Shown here piece by piece: positions 1 to 10,773 of a stretch of DNA of 64,000 nucleotides. The translations under genes were made by a program, and so were the position numbers. Source of the stretch: Artemisia argyi (lineage: Eukaryota; Streptophyta; Magnoliopsida; Asterales; Asteraceae); contig CM060709.1 in NCBI GenBank assembly GCA_030686995.1, positions 127,564,373 to 127,628,372 on the forward strand, given 5' to 3'. Below the pieces are notes generated by a model, which worked only from the letters and a program-made list of their open reading frames with translations, did not search any database and had not been told where the DNA came from. Positions within the stretch are counted from its first letter, which is position 1. Each line of letters begins with the position of its first letter.

Positions 1-505
1 GTTTCCATTTGAGCAATGGTGTCAAAGAGTGACAAGGATGGTTGACTTGATGATTTGGGTGATAGGTCTTCTAATGTTTCCAAATAGGGTAGTGGTGATG
101 TTGGGGTGTATGGAAAAGTTCGATTGGTGTAGGTGTTGGTGATTGAGGTGATGGAGTTTTTGATGGTTGAGCTTGTTGAGAAGGTGATGATGAATCACTT
201 GAAGGTCTAGTTGTTGGAGGAATGGTGGCCATGTTTGTGTAGCAATGTGTTGGAGAGGGTGTTGGAGTATCAAGATTAAGCAATTCTTGAAAGGTGATTA
301 CATTGGTATTACAATGTGTTGGGGATTGTGTTGAGGTAGTGAGGTTAAGGAAATCTTGGATAGGTGAAGAAATTTTAATCGAAGCATCACTTGAAGAAGA
401 TGAGCTTGACTTGACGGTTTTGTTAAAGCAACAAGGTTTAACACTAATCCTAGTGATTTTTGAAAGGGATTTTGATGACTCGGATGATGTGTTGGATTTG
501 GTCAT
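1..505 (-). pseudogene. ORF3 of C1, partial and frameshifted
   Basis: A Ser/Thr/Pro-rich reading frame begins at the ATG at 503-505 and runs to a stop at 71. An upstream in-frame ATG at 586 is unlikely to be the start because a TATA box (587-593) lies there, which makes 505 a natural start about 80 bp downstream. Near base 110 a shift into another minus-strand frame gives sensible Pro/Ser-rich sequence that runs off the edge (ending IAQME). By position it matches ORF3 of C2 and C4, but neither the IDLT motif nor the C-x-C-C-x-H-N-R block is visible; the latter would lie beyond the window. Function unknown. Confidence 0.5.
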
Positions 506-1489
506 TTTTAAAGGTGTGGTTTTGATGTTTTGAGAGAAGAAGTTTTGATGGTGATGGTGTGATTTGAATTGTTGCAAAACTTTCAAATTTATAGGATGAA
601 GAAGATGTTGAATAGGGTGTTTGGATTTAATGTTCTACCATTCAAGGATTGAGGTTTCAAATGATTTACAAAATTTTCATTAATATGTCAAATCAATGCA
701 TGTCATTCCAATAAAATAAGGTGGAGTGAAAGACCAACAAATGCACTCAATGCTTTGTGATCATGGGATGTGATTTGGTTGAAAATTTTTTAATGGTTTT
801 GAAGGATCCTTTAAAAGGGTTCCTTGGGTTGGTTATGTTTGAATTTGAATTTTTGGAGGGAAGTGGCTTCCTAATTGTTTTAATGAGTGAAAGTTGTTCT
901 AATATGGTTATTGGAGTTAATGGAAGATGTTTCTCACTTAGGATAATGGTTTGACACTTTACAAGTACTGGACCTAAACAAAAAAAAAAAAATCTGCAGG
1001 CTGTTGGCGGCACCTTCAGAATACACAGGCAGAACCCGCATGAGGGTGCCGCCTGGTCCGTTGGGCCATTTATGGAATTCCCAGAAATTGCACTGGCGGA
1101 ACCCAATTTTGGGTACCGCCAGATCTGCCAGTGCTTCAGAAAGTGGCAGTTCGCGTTTTTTGACCGCGAGACGATTTTCAAAATTTTCGAAAACTCTTAA
1201 AATCAAAAATATAGTGCATATCTGGTTAGGAAAAGTAAAAATTGAACATGTAAACACTTAAATCATATGACTTTGACCGGGGGCTAGCGATTTTCACTAA
1301 ACTTAGTGAAATTAATCATAAGCATAAAAATTAACAAACATCTCAAATATTGTCATTGTGCATAATAGTTCATACAAATGTAATCCAACAATCGTAATAA
1401 ACCATGAAAGTGAAAAAACAAATAATTCACGTAGTTTTAACACAAAGACGATTCTAAAGTATTCATAAGCCAAACACTCCTTAATCTTC
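506..1489 (-). other. C1 spacer and putative promoter between ORF2 and ORF3
   Basis: No convincing coding frame. It contains a TATAAAT box (587-593, minus) upstream of ORF3, an A-run at 980-992, and the dyad cluster at 1005-1122. The corresponding C2 spacer has the same layout. Confidence 0.5.
1005..1122. promoter_or_regulatory. Dyad motif cluster M1 upstream of ORF3 (C1)
   Basis: Several half-sites of the type GGCGGNACC and its complement GGTNCCGCC occur, including an almost perfect palindrome around 1094-1120 (GGCGGAACCC ... GGGTACCGCC). The same motif recurs in the C1 LTR (7383-7443) and upstream of ORF2 (3281-3340), and is not obvious elsewhere in C1. Confidence 0.6.
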
Positions 1490-2607
1490 TCACAACCGGT
1501 CTATCTTCTTGTTGAGCTTGTTTAGGTACCTTCCAAAGCACTTGAACATTCCTTTGGTTTTCTTGAACTCTTCGGAAGCATTTTCAATGATGGGGAGAGC
1601 TTGAAGGTATTCTAAAGGGGGTAACTTAGAGTTAGGAAGTTTATCATCCTCGCTCATGCCGGATGATGATGATGATGGTGTAGGTGATCGAGTACGTTTG
1701 CCCTTATTTTTGAAAACTCGTTTATCACTTAAAGGAACGAAGATGTGAGGAACGAGAGAGTAGTCAAGGCGTATTCCATTTTCGTTAGGAGAAATGGGCG
1801 AGATTGCTCTAAAGAGGCGGGTAAGAAGCATTCCATAGGGAAGAGCGGTTGTTCCGACTTAGGATATGTCGGCCATTCTTTTGGCTAGGTAGTAGGATAA
1901 GTTGAAGGGTTGACCGGTGAAAATGCTATAAAGCATGTAGCATAGGCATGTGTTGATGTGATCTCTATTTCCTATGGTACTTATGACGTTAGCCCTAAGA
2001 ATTTCTTCCCACTTCTTAAATTGTGGTTTAAGCTCATTGAGCTCCATACCAAAAGGATCCTTATCTACAATATTCCCCGAACAATTCACCCTAGCGGTAG
2101 AGATTCTAACAAAGAGGTGTTCCTTAATGGTTTCCTTACTAGCAAGAGGTGTATCGTATGGATAAAAACGATCAATAGAATCAAGACTTGAAATGGGCCA
2201 CTTATCCGTGTATAGGCAAGTTCCCTCATTTGGTACACCAAGAATTATAGCCAAGTCTTTTAAATCTATGTCATGTGGTATTTGATTGGTTGTGAAGTTT
2301 AATGATATCCTACCACCAGCACATGTGGAAAGGTTTACGGTTGAATAAAATTCCAAGATGAACCTAGGACAAATTGGCTCATCTATATCAAGGAGACAAT
2401 CAAAGTTAATTGCGGCAAAGTTTTGGTGAATAGATGTTCCTTCTAGAAAGGATGGATCAATGGTTCTACCTTCATGAACATAGCGTTTTTCTAATGCCTT
2501 AAAGGTTTCTACTTGAATCGGGTTGAGATCTTTGGTCATATGGTGTTTGGGCATGTACTTAAGGGTTTCCTTGTGATCGGATTTGTTTGCGGGAGGAATG
2601 TTGATTC
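1490..2607 (-). pseudogene. ORF2 of C1, plant transposon-protein family (Transposase_32-like)
   Basis: An ATG at 2554 opens 231 codons to a stop at 1859-1861; the same frame continues to 1490, so one nonsense codon splits a protein of about 354 residues. Shared landmarks with ORF2 of C2: Y-x-HEGR near the N terminus, PRF-x-LEFYS, a region around residues 80-110 ending LGVP, a block with cysteines before YYLAKRMAD, then MLLTRL. The C terminus is basic and helical (FGRYLNKLNKKIDRL). The frame is open upstream of 2554 as far as a strong 3' splice site at 2608, so the true start could be in an upstream exon. The family match is from memory of the Pfam family for putative plant transposon proteins; biochemical function unknown. 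Confidence 0.6.
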
Positions 2608-3130
2608 CTAGAAAACATAAAGTTATATGTTAATGACTTTTAACAATGTGGATGTTCTAATGTGTTCCTATATGCAAAACAATGTGAAGACTTGGTTATC
2701 TTGGCTCATTTTGATTCCCAAATTGTTTTGTTAAGCAAAGTTTGTCTTAAAAACAAAAGATAACCAACACTCTCCTAATTGAATGTGTCTTCGATTGAAT
2801 GTACCCGAAAATACATATTAGTTATGTATCCCCTTTAGCATTCAAGAGATGGTATGCAAGTGATGTTTAAATGATGTTTTTCATTTGTTTTAACAATGTG
2901 GTGATGAATCATGTACTAGTCTTGGATGTGATTTTTGAAAGACAATGCACTTGGTGTGTTTGGCAAATAAAAAAGATACAATTCTTAACTAATGAAATAC
3001 ATAATTGACTAGCCACCAAGTTTTTCATGAATCAAGAAGTTTTATGCAAAAACCCTAAGATTCTAGTTAATGATTGTAAGCAAGAATGTTATAATTGAAT
3101 CAAAAATGCAATTGTGATTAAAATACTTAC
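2608..3130 (-). other. Predicted intron 5' of ORF2 (C1)
   Basis: On the minus strand a donor GTAAGTATTT (3130 downward) and an acceptor TTATGTTTTCTAG (ending at 2608) bracket 523 bp just before ORF2. C2 has an equivalent pair (22745-23412), and the intron sequences are recognisably homologous (shared CTATATGCAAA and ATACATATTAGTTATGTAT). Splicing itself is inferred. Confidence 0.5.
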
Positions 3131-3280
3131 AAAGTTAGTTGGACTTGAAGAGATTGGATAACAAGCCCTAAAAATCGTGAGGATATGTGTTTTTGAGAGG
3201 GTGATGGCTGTTTGAAAGTGGATGATTAAGTTAAGAGGATGTTTGGCTTTGAAATTAAAAATAAAACACTCTGAGATTTT

Positions 3281-3340
3281 GGCGGACCAGGCAGAACCAA
3301 AAAATGGGTTCCGCCCGTATGGTCTGAGGGTGCCGTGGGA
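3281..3340. promoter_or_regulatory. Dyad motif cluster M1 upstream of ORF2 leader (C1)
   Basis: GGCGGACC, GGCAGAACC, GGGTTCCGCCC and GGGTGCCGTGG lie within 60 bp, about 150 bp upstream (minus strand) of the putative leader donor. Same word as in the C1 LTR promoter. Confidence 0.55.
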
Positions 3341-5246
3341 TCTGCAGGGAAAAACTCAAAAGGAATTGTCTTGATTTTTGTGGTTTTATCCTAATGTTCA
3401 AAACTAAGGTTTTAAGTCTTATGAGTTTTTGACTAATCCTAGGAATTATGAATGCTTCTCATTTAAGAGATTTTGTGAATGCGTTGATGGAATATTTAAC
3501 GTGGAACACTTTCTTAGTTAAGATGTTCCTCAATGAACAGTCTTATCAAGACGATGATGAGAGATCACAATGTGTCTATTAAGAGTATAATGGAATGAAT
3601 TTTCGCCTAAGTCGATGCTTCCTTTGTTGAAGAGATAACAATGTTTATGAGATGAATTCCGTTGTTGTTATGAGTTAGCTTACTCAAGTGGAGCTTGTTG
3701 ATGTGCTTCTCCATCCAAAACTAATTTGAGAACCTTACGTGTTTTGGAGACTCATTGGGTAAGTAAGTATAAAAGTGCAAGTACCACTTGTGCTTTTCTT
3801 ATCAACTTATTACCGTCATAATTCCATATTGCATGTATTATGGTTTCTATTCCCGTTCTTTTGGGATACCATAATCCTAGTTGTGTAGTACCTTATGATG
3901 TATCCAAACAAGGCTCAACTAAATAGTTGTTCGAGGATCTTCTTTAATACGAGCACATAGACAAAAGCTAAACATAATGTTGGATCTAATTGTTATGATA
4001 ACAAGTAGTCTTCCGAACATTTCTCTACGTTTAGTTTTACCTACGAATTTGCTAATCTCATTCTTGGTAAGTCATCAATAACTTAACTATTGAAAACGAG
4101 AAAGTAACTAGGAATGTCTTTAAGTTAAAATCCCTTGCTTTTGGGGCTTGCTTTTATATATCAAAAAGTCTTTCAAATATTGACACTATAATCACTTGAT
4201 TACTTTTGAAAAATCTATTTTGTTTCACTAGTTTTTTTACTCTAAATTCCAAAAACTGTTTTTGTTAAATTTGTTTAGACACAACTATGATCTATAAATC
4301 AAGTTTTATAACATATGTCAATTTTACTTGATTTAATGTTTGACTTAAGGTGAGAAGATGTTATTTTGTACCTTTATCCTTATACTTGTCTTGTCATCAT
4401 TGGACTTTCGACTAAGTTATCATCTACCAAAGATAATATCTTAGAAGGAGGAGATCACTCGTTAAATGTTATATTCTACGACTCCTCAACTCTTTGGGTT
4501 TTCTTACTTAAGACACTATGAACTCTATTTGTTTAGAAAAAGTCCAAGAGGTACAACATCATGAGACTATGTGTCACATTTAATGTGTAAATCCTAGATG
4601 TTGAAAACTCATTTTCATTCACACATCCTAATATATGCTAATGTGATTTATTTCACCTTGTGTGTCTTATGTGAGATTATCATAAAGGAGTGATTGAAGA
4701 AAAACACAATTAAAGACTCAAAGTATGGTGTTTGAGAAAATTGTTTAACGAAGGTTTGTTTTGCAAGCATCACAAAAGTGTTAGACATTTTAACACTTAG
4801 GAAATTCTTAGTTAGCTCACTTGTAAGCAAGAGTTGAGTGAGACTTACTCAAGAGTTTTTCGTGTTTATCTCTTGATGGTTAAAGAACCAAAACACCTTA
4901 TATCTCTTACTAGTACTAAAGACTAAATTCCTTGTAGCATAGAATCTAATCTTAGTTATTTACAAATAGCAGGTAAACACTCTAGAGTGTTACAAATAAC
5001 TCATATTTGAACACATAATGCTAGAAACAAGAGACAATCAAAGTCAAGTTGAAGTAATGCGTACCTTTTAACTTGCATAGCGATGCTATCAAGCGGATAA
5101 GCATTACACGTAAAATCTTGGTTTGATGACACGCTTTGAAACTCAATAGTTCATGTATCCAAGAAGGTTAGATAAACATATAAAAGCATAGAGAATAATA
5201 ATCCTAATCCTTTTATCATGAGTTTCTACTAGAGATTGAATTATTT
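3341..5246 (-). other. C1 non-coding gag-ORF2 spacer
   Basis: No long frame and no pol motif on either strand. Parts align by eye with the C2 spacer, for example 3520-3590 with 24040-24100. A donor-like AAAAG/GTACGC at 5061-5069 could mark a longer intron joined to the acceptor at 2608. Confidence 0.45.
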
Positions 5247-6365
5247 CTAAATCTCTCTTCTAGGTTTGATAAATTTTACTTGCTTTGTTTTATTAGTTGA
5301 TGGTGCTTTTGAGTTAAGTCCTAATCCAGTTTTATCTTTAAATAACCTTTGACTCCTCAACAATCTTTCAAGAGATTTTGAGCTTTCATCAAATTTAACT
5401 AATAATTTTTCCTTTCTCATTTGCATTTTAATCTCATGTTTGTAATCTAGACATAATTTACATTCTAGATCAATTTTAACATTACTCTCAATTCTAGACA
5501 TTTAATTTTCTAATAAGATTTCCTTTTCAAAGATATTCTTAAAAGATTTTGAAGACTCATTCTTGAAGATAGATTTTAGGTCCATGTTGCATAAACGTTT
5601 AGACTCATTTTCTAGTTTAGAAAACTCTAGGATAAATTAATCAAAGCAAAAGAGTTTGGTTACAAAGTGTACCTTGCTTGATGTTTAACTAGTTTAAGAA
5701 ACACAAACCGGATGATTGACTTCATCTTCACCCGTGTAATTCCATGAATCACAAGCAAGTCTACTACGAGCTTGACACGAGTAATCACCTTTACTTACAC
5801 CTTGCTTGTTGTATCAATAAATTGAAAATTAACTACCGGATCATTGTCTTCGTCAACATCCATTTCAATCCAAGATACGCAAGCAGGTTCATCAAAACAC
5901 GCGTACTCATCTTCACTTGTACCTTCATTTAAAACATTTAAGATAGTAGCACATGTATTAAATTCTACTAAGTGTCTATCAATTAGTTTTTCTAAAACTT
6001 CTAATTCATATGTAAGATCAAATTGATCATCTTTGACTTGACATATTCCTTGATGAAAGTTTATTATATTTTTCCAAATATCATTAGCCGTTTGATAAAA
6101 CTACATTCTTTCATATTTGGTACTAAAGCTTTATAAATCATTGTTTTAGCTTTAGTATTTTTATCAAGTTTAAGATAGTTATCTTGGTTTTCAAAAACTT
6201 GTTTTTCTTTGGTTTGAAATCACCAAAAGAAATAATATGCCAAAGATCTTGATCAATTGATTTCACATAGTTTTCAAAATTACTTTTCCATTCAAGTAAG
6301 TTTTCTTTTTGAAATAGCGGTGGGTTTTGGATAGGTTGCCCTTCTTTTAGATTTTTAAAATCCAT
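5247..6365 (-). pseudogene. Copia gag remnant (C1)
   Basis: The N-terminal part (from the ATG at 6365, chosen by alignment to the gag start of C2) carries PPLF...W-K-x-NFE-x-YVKS-x-D-x-DLWH-I and GDF, the typical start of a Copia capsid protein. The middle is broken by frameshifts and stops. A second fragment (5247-5501) has the coiled, charged C-terminal region and LGLNSKAPS...TKQVKFIK, which matches the same place in C2 gag (ASTSETKQVKFEK). The zinc knuckle is not recognisable. Its role would have been capsid formation and RNA packaging; it cannot be translated intact. Confidence 0.7.
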
Positions 6366-6418
6366 GGATCGATCCAAGTTTTAAAATACATTCTATTTTA
6401 AAGATCTTGAGTAACGTA

Positions 6419-6431
6419 GCTCCTGATGCCA
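6419..6431 (-). other. Primer binding site (C1)
   Basis: On the minus strand the LTR end ...TTCCACA is followed by AT and TGGCATCAGGAGC, a worn match to TGGTATCAGAGCC, the complement of initiator tRNA-Met. It fixes the 5' side of the element. Confidence 0.65.
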
Positions 6432-6433
6432 AT

Positions 6434-7857
6434 TGTGGAAAACTAGAAGGGGGGGTTGAATAGTTTACCGCTTTTTACTATCATATTTAACTTGAATATC
6501 TTTTACGTTTGCTTAAAGATATAAACACAATGTTGTATGTTTGATTCTTTGAAAAGCTTTTTATGTAAATAACAATTCTAACATTACTAGTTTCATACAT
6601 TGAAAAGCTTTGCTTGTGATGATCCTAACTTTGCTTGTTTAGTTATTTGAAAAGCTTTACTTTTGTTTGAAGATACAAACACATCTTTACTTGTTTAGTT
6701 CTTTGAAAAGCTTTATATGTAACTAGCAATTCTAACTCAAGAACAACATGTAATAAGCAAAGATAAAGAAAGAAACGATTAAACCACAACACGATTGTTT
6801 ATCGTGGTTCGGCTACAAGGACTCTTTTTCCTTGCCCTACATCCACGCCCCGAGTTTCCAACTCGAGAGTTATAAGCACTAATCAACAAGCTCCTTTCAC
6901 CGGCGGAGAAAACCTTTACAACGTCGCTTACACTTTTACCGACACTAAGCTAGATGTCGAGTTCTTTTACACGGGTACAACCACTCCCATCGTCGCTTAC
7001 ACTTTTACCGACACTAAGCTAGATGTCGAGTTCTTTACCAAGGGTACAAACACTCCCGTTAGTTCTTTTACATGGGTACAACAACTCCCTACACACTACG
7101 TATTTTGAGGCCTAAAATACTAACCACTTACTTCTATATACATGACACACATGAAGTATAAACTACCAAAGCTTATACATGACCAAGTTACCAAGACTTT
7201 CAACTTTAGAGTTGAAGCTTGTAACTTCTTAAATGATCTTGTGAAGTCCCTTTCTACATAGGAGAATCACACAAATCAAAAGGTTACTGAGTTAGTTGAG
7301 AGAGTATGTGAAAATATGTCCTAAAGGGGTGACTCAAAACTAACAAATGGTTTGGTATTTATAGCAAACCATTCTGCAGGTCTGGCGGATACGGCGGACC
7401 CCTCAGAAGGGTTCCGCCCGTGTATCCCCAGGGTACCGCCAGGGCTACAGTTGGTTTTGCAATAAATCTTGCAAACCAAACAAAGTCACATCTCATTACT
7501 CTTGCAAACCAAACAATGTCACATCACATAATATCAAGTCAAACACTAAACTTGCAAGCAACATCTAAGTAAGTCAAACACATTTCTTACCATAAATGTA
7601 TATTGACAAAGCTTGCCCTAAATGTGATGTGACCTTACTATATTAAGAAATAAATGTGATGTGACATGACACTTTCTAGTTTAAGAAATAAAAACAATGT
7701 TTTGTTTAAAAGGAAATTCAAACCTTGGTTAAACAAGACTTAAACACTTAAAGTGATGATTTACTTATAGCTAAACTTCATACTTTGTCATTAACAAAAC
7801 TTAGCAAAGATCGTAAAATATAAATAACGTTTTTAGGCGATATTTGTATTAACAACA
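6434..7857 (-). repeat. 5' LTR of C1
   Basis: 1424 bp. On the minus strand it begins TGTTGTTAATAC and ends CTAGTTTTCCACA, as in the other family LTRs. It holds a TATA box (7354-7364), the M1 dyad cluster directly upstream of it, and a conserved downstream block (ACACTAAGCTAGATGTCGAG region, partly duplicated at 6940-7035) shared with the LTRs of C2 and C4. Confidence 0.85.
7383..7443. promoter_or_regulatory. Dyad cluster M1 in the C1 LTR promoter
   Basis: GGCGGATACGGCGGACC, GGGTTCCGCCC and GGGTACCGCC lie about 18 bp upstream (minus strand) of the TATA box GGTATTTATAG complement at 7354-7364. Confidence 0.65.
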
Positions 7858-7881
7858 CCCATTAAACTCAACCAATTCATT

Positions 7882-8482
7882 ATGTCATCACCAAAAACCA
7901 CCACCTCCAACAAATCCAAGAAACAACTTTTTATTGATCTCACAAATGAAGACAATACCACTCCATCACCACCACCTCAATGTTCATCTCCTAGTGCTCC
8001 AAATGCACCATCCAAAACACCATCAACTCATGGAACCTCTAACTCCTCCATACCATCATCATCATCCATGAATGACTACATCAACAATCACTTATCACCT
8101 CCACCAAGAATACCACCACCACCTCCTATTGGAAAATGCATCCTTAGACATCACTCTTGCACTATCACCCATCACACCTCTTTATGCACATTTTTCACCA
8201 TCACCACTCAACCCGCCAAACTTCAATCCCATCCCATGGAGCCTACTTGAAGCTCATGGTGACACTTGCCTTTGTTGCATCCATAACCGTACCATCATCT
8301 TTGGCCTAAGAGATGAAATACACTACATGTTTTCATATGTTGAAAGCTTGTTTCCTCAACCTCCACCAACAACATCCACACCTCCACCACCATCATCAAC
8401 TACACCTCCACCTGCACCAACATCAAACTCACCTCCATCAACACCATCATCTCCACCTACAACATTGCTTCCCTCCAACTAA
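7882..8482 (+). pseudogene. ORF3 of C4 (IDLT / CxCC-HNR protein), one frameshift
   Basis: The ATG at 7882 starts SSPKTTTSNKSKK-QLFIDLTNED, close to the start of ORF3 in C2 (basic stretch, then LLIDLTLDDDED). After a Ser/Pro-rich linker the frame slips near 8130 and continues in another frame with TLALSPITPL, C-L-C-C-I-H-N-R, GLRDEIHYMFSYVESL and a Pro/Thr-rich tail ending PSN-stop. The same blocks in the same order occur in C2 (TFTLSPTTPL, CACCHHNR, HLRDELGLMFSYLEHL, PSN). The IDLT plus acidic residues resemble a SUMO-interaction motif; the Cys/His block could bind metal. Neither is proven. About 200 residues if the slip is ignored. Confidence 0.65.
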
Positions 8483-8948
8483 GCATGTTTAGTATTTGGA
8501 AAATAAAATGTTTCAACCATTTTGATGGCAAGCTCTAGGAAAAACATTTCTATTAGAGTTTTGGTTGCTAGTTATCTTGTATGCTTGTAAGCCCATGGGG
8601 CTTTAGTTTATTGGTTATCTCATTTATGCATCTTGGATGCATGTTGCTTGTAATTTTTAATTTTTAGTTGAAATGTTCCTTTCATGCTCATATTTCTTGT
8701 TACACTTATATATATATATTTGTTTCATGCTTCATATATATTGTGTTATCTAAATATTTTTTCAAGCATTCCATATCTCGACTTGTCTTGTAACCTTAAA
8801 ACGAGGGGGAGTTCACATCAAGGGGAGCTCATCCAACATCGGGATAACCTTTTTGATGATCACAAAAAGGGGGAGAAGTGATATAAACTCACTAAATACT
8901 TGCATATATAATAATTTTTGATTTAATGAGTTTAGATTTTGTAATCAT
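8483..8948 (+). other. C4 3' untranslated region with repeated purine tracts
   Basis: No gene. GAGGGGGAG (8804-8812), CAAGGGGAG and CAAAAAGGGGGAGAA (about 8863-8878) precede the true polypurine tract. C2 has a similar set of repeated tracts. Confidence 0.5.
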
Positions 8949-8963
8949 CAAAAAGGGGGAGAT
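8949..8963 (+). other. Polypurine tract (C4)
   Basis: CAAAAAGGGGGAGAT lies directly before the LTR start TGTTGATATAAATAATGC and would prime plus-strand DNA synthesis. Confidence 0.75.
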
Positions 8964-10353
8964 TGTTGATATAAATAATGCGTAAAAACGTTATTAATAT
9001 TTCTCGATATCCCTATATTTTGACGATCAAAAAATGTAAAATCATTAGACGTAAAATCATTACGTAAACAAGTATTTAGTGACAAAATATCATTACATCC
9101 AACTAAATCGCTTAAGGTATGAATAAACAATTGCCTAATACATTTTATGATCAAAGGAAGGTTTATTTACTAATTACAAATTATATAAAATGGTATAAAC
9201 ATTTTATATATTTAGAAAAACACTTTTGGTAACTAAAGGAAAATGTTTAATTCATAATAAATATATGAATTCAAATTTTTAACCAAAATCAGTTAAATCT
9301 ACACCAAATAAACTTTCCTCGGAAAAGACAAAACATTCAGGCCGTTACAGGTGGGCGGCCCCCTTAATTTTAAGGGGGGCCGGCCATGATTTAAGGGGGC
9401 CGGCATACGCTCCTGTGTCAGAATCTTTTTCCTATAAATACTGGTTCAAATCTGTAATTTTTCCTCACCTTTTGCACAAAAACTTTATGTCCAAATCCTC
9501 TCAAATCATCTTCCTAAACCCTTTGATCATATATTTATTAGTTCTTGTTTCAAGTAATCCAATCCCTCATCATTCAAAGTGCAAGAGAAGAATACTTCTT
9601 TAACATCTAGTTAAAAAGTATTGTAGATGTGTGAGTATTGTTAGTAGTTGGGTATATTACTTGTAAAGGTGTAGAAGTTTTGTAATTGGTAGATCTAGGT
9701 TTGTTATTGGTGTAGAGAAGTAGTGAAGTAGAAGTTGTGTTGTGAAGTAGAAGAAGTTGTGTTGTGAAGAAGAAGGTGTGGTGTGAAGAAGTTGTGAAAT
9801 AGGTGTGTAGTGACTAGTGGTGTGAGATTGGTTCTAGCTACTATTAGAACACGACATTTAGCTTAGTGTCGTTAATTGGTGTAAGCAAAAGTCGTGTAAG
9901 GTTTCTCCACCAAAAGGGAGTTCGTTGTGTTAGTGAAGAAAACTATCGAGTATGTGACTCGAGGAGTGGAGTAGGGCAAGGAAGGTGTCCCTATAGCCGA
10001 ACCACTATAAATCCCTTGTGTCTCGGTTTGATCCCTCCATCTTTCACTTATTATTTTATCTACATCATTTTTATTTACATAGACATAGACATTTACATAT
10101 TGTTACATTTTATCACATTGTGCTATTATTGATTTCATACAAAGATCAAATTAAAAGTTCATTCACAAACATAAAGCTTCTACAAACAATCTAAAAGGAT
10201 ATAATACATATATACATATATACATGTTGAATTGATCATTTTGATCAACTATAGTTTTCTAAGCGAAACTTTAGTTGAAGTTATCTTTTGACAATCGTTT
10301 TATAAATACAAATTGACGTAAAACTATTCAACCTCCCCTTCTAGTTTTCCACA
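8964..10353 (+). repeat. 3' LTR of C4
   Basis: 1390 bp from TGTTGATATA to CTAGTTTTCCACA. Contains TATAAATA (9433-9440), the dyad cluster M3 just upstream, and the TTAGCTTAGTGTCG block common to the family. It retains a segment also present in the 5' LTR of C2 but missing from the 3' LTR of C2. Confidence 0.85.
9352..9409. promoter_or_regulatory. Dyad cluster M3 in the C4 LTR promoter
   Basis: GGCGGCCCCCTTAA and TTAAGGGGGGCCGGCC form a large palindrome, followed by TTTAAGGGGGCCGGC, ending 23 bp upstream of the TATA box. Same place as M1 and M2 in the sister LTRs, but a different word. Confidence 0.6.
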
Positions 10354-10768
10354 TGTTGCTCCCCCAAACCCGCCCGTATTAATCGTAGATCTTATCGGTG
10401 TGTCCCCGTTTTGTGTAATTCTTGACCAAAGTTGCACCATTTCACATTTATTGTTATTTTATATCCTTAGCAATAACTTGAATAATTAAAAACTTATTAA
10501 TAATCAATTACAAGCAAGTCTTACTAAGTTTTAAATGATAATACCATGCATGTAAAATGATAAATTACACTAAAAAAAGTTACAACTTAAAACAATATAA
10601 TATTAAACAAGTTTTCATAATAACAATTTTGCAATATTACAAAAAAAAAAAAAAAAAATAAAAAAATAAAAAAATAAAAAAAAAAACCTAACAATATTAG
10701 AGAAGTAATACCTTTTTATTGCATGAATAGTAACAAAATACTATATAAATATACATATATTTTTATAT
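10354..10768. other. Spacer between C4 and C2
   Basis: No gene seen. A low-complexity A-rich run with spaced T residues occupies 10641-10686. This is the left flank of the C2 insertion site. Confidence 0.5.
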
Positions 10769-10773
10769 GTGTA

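Larger units (their letters stand above)
1..7857 (-). mobile_element. C1: pol-less Copia-derived LTR element, 3' end off window
   Basis: Read on the minus strand the order is 5' LTR (6434-7857), initiator-Met-type PBS (6419-6431), decayed Copia gag (5247-6365), a long non-coding spacer, ORF2 (1490-2607) and ORF3 (1-505). The polypurine tract and 3' LTR should lie beyond base 1. The roughly 2.6 kb between gag and ORF2 contain no protease, integrase, RT or RNase H, so mobility would need enzymes from another element. C2 has the same order, spacing and homologous spacers, so the lack of pol is a family trait and not a private deletion. C1 sits 24 bp upstream of the ORF3 start of C4 and so inserted into that older element. 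Confidence 0.75.
7858..10353 (+). mobile_element. C4: 3' portion of a related element (plus strand)
   Basis: Only ORF3, the 3' untranslated region, the polypurine tract and the 3' LTR are present; the rest was separated by the insertion of C1 at 7857/7858 and should lie left of the window. LTR ends and internal landmarks match C1 and C2. It shows that ORF3 is the last gene before the polypurine tract. Confidence 0.75.

Noticed and set aside
294..533. Plus-strand frame opposite ORF3 of C1
   Set aside because: Mirror of the Ser/Pro-rich minus-strand frame; no independent support.
1004..1261. Overlapping frames on both strands at the M1 cluster
   Set aside because: Caused by the GC-rich palindromic DNA; no conserved protein pattern.
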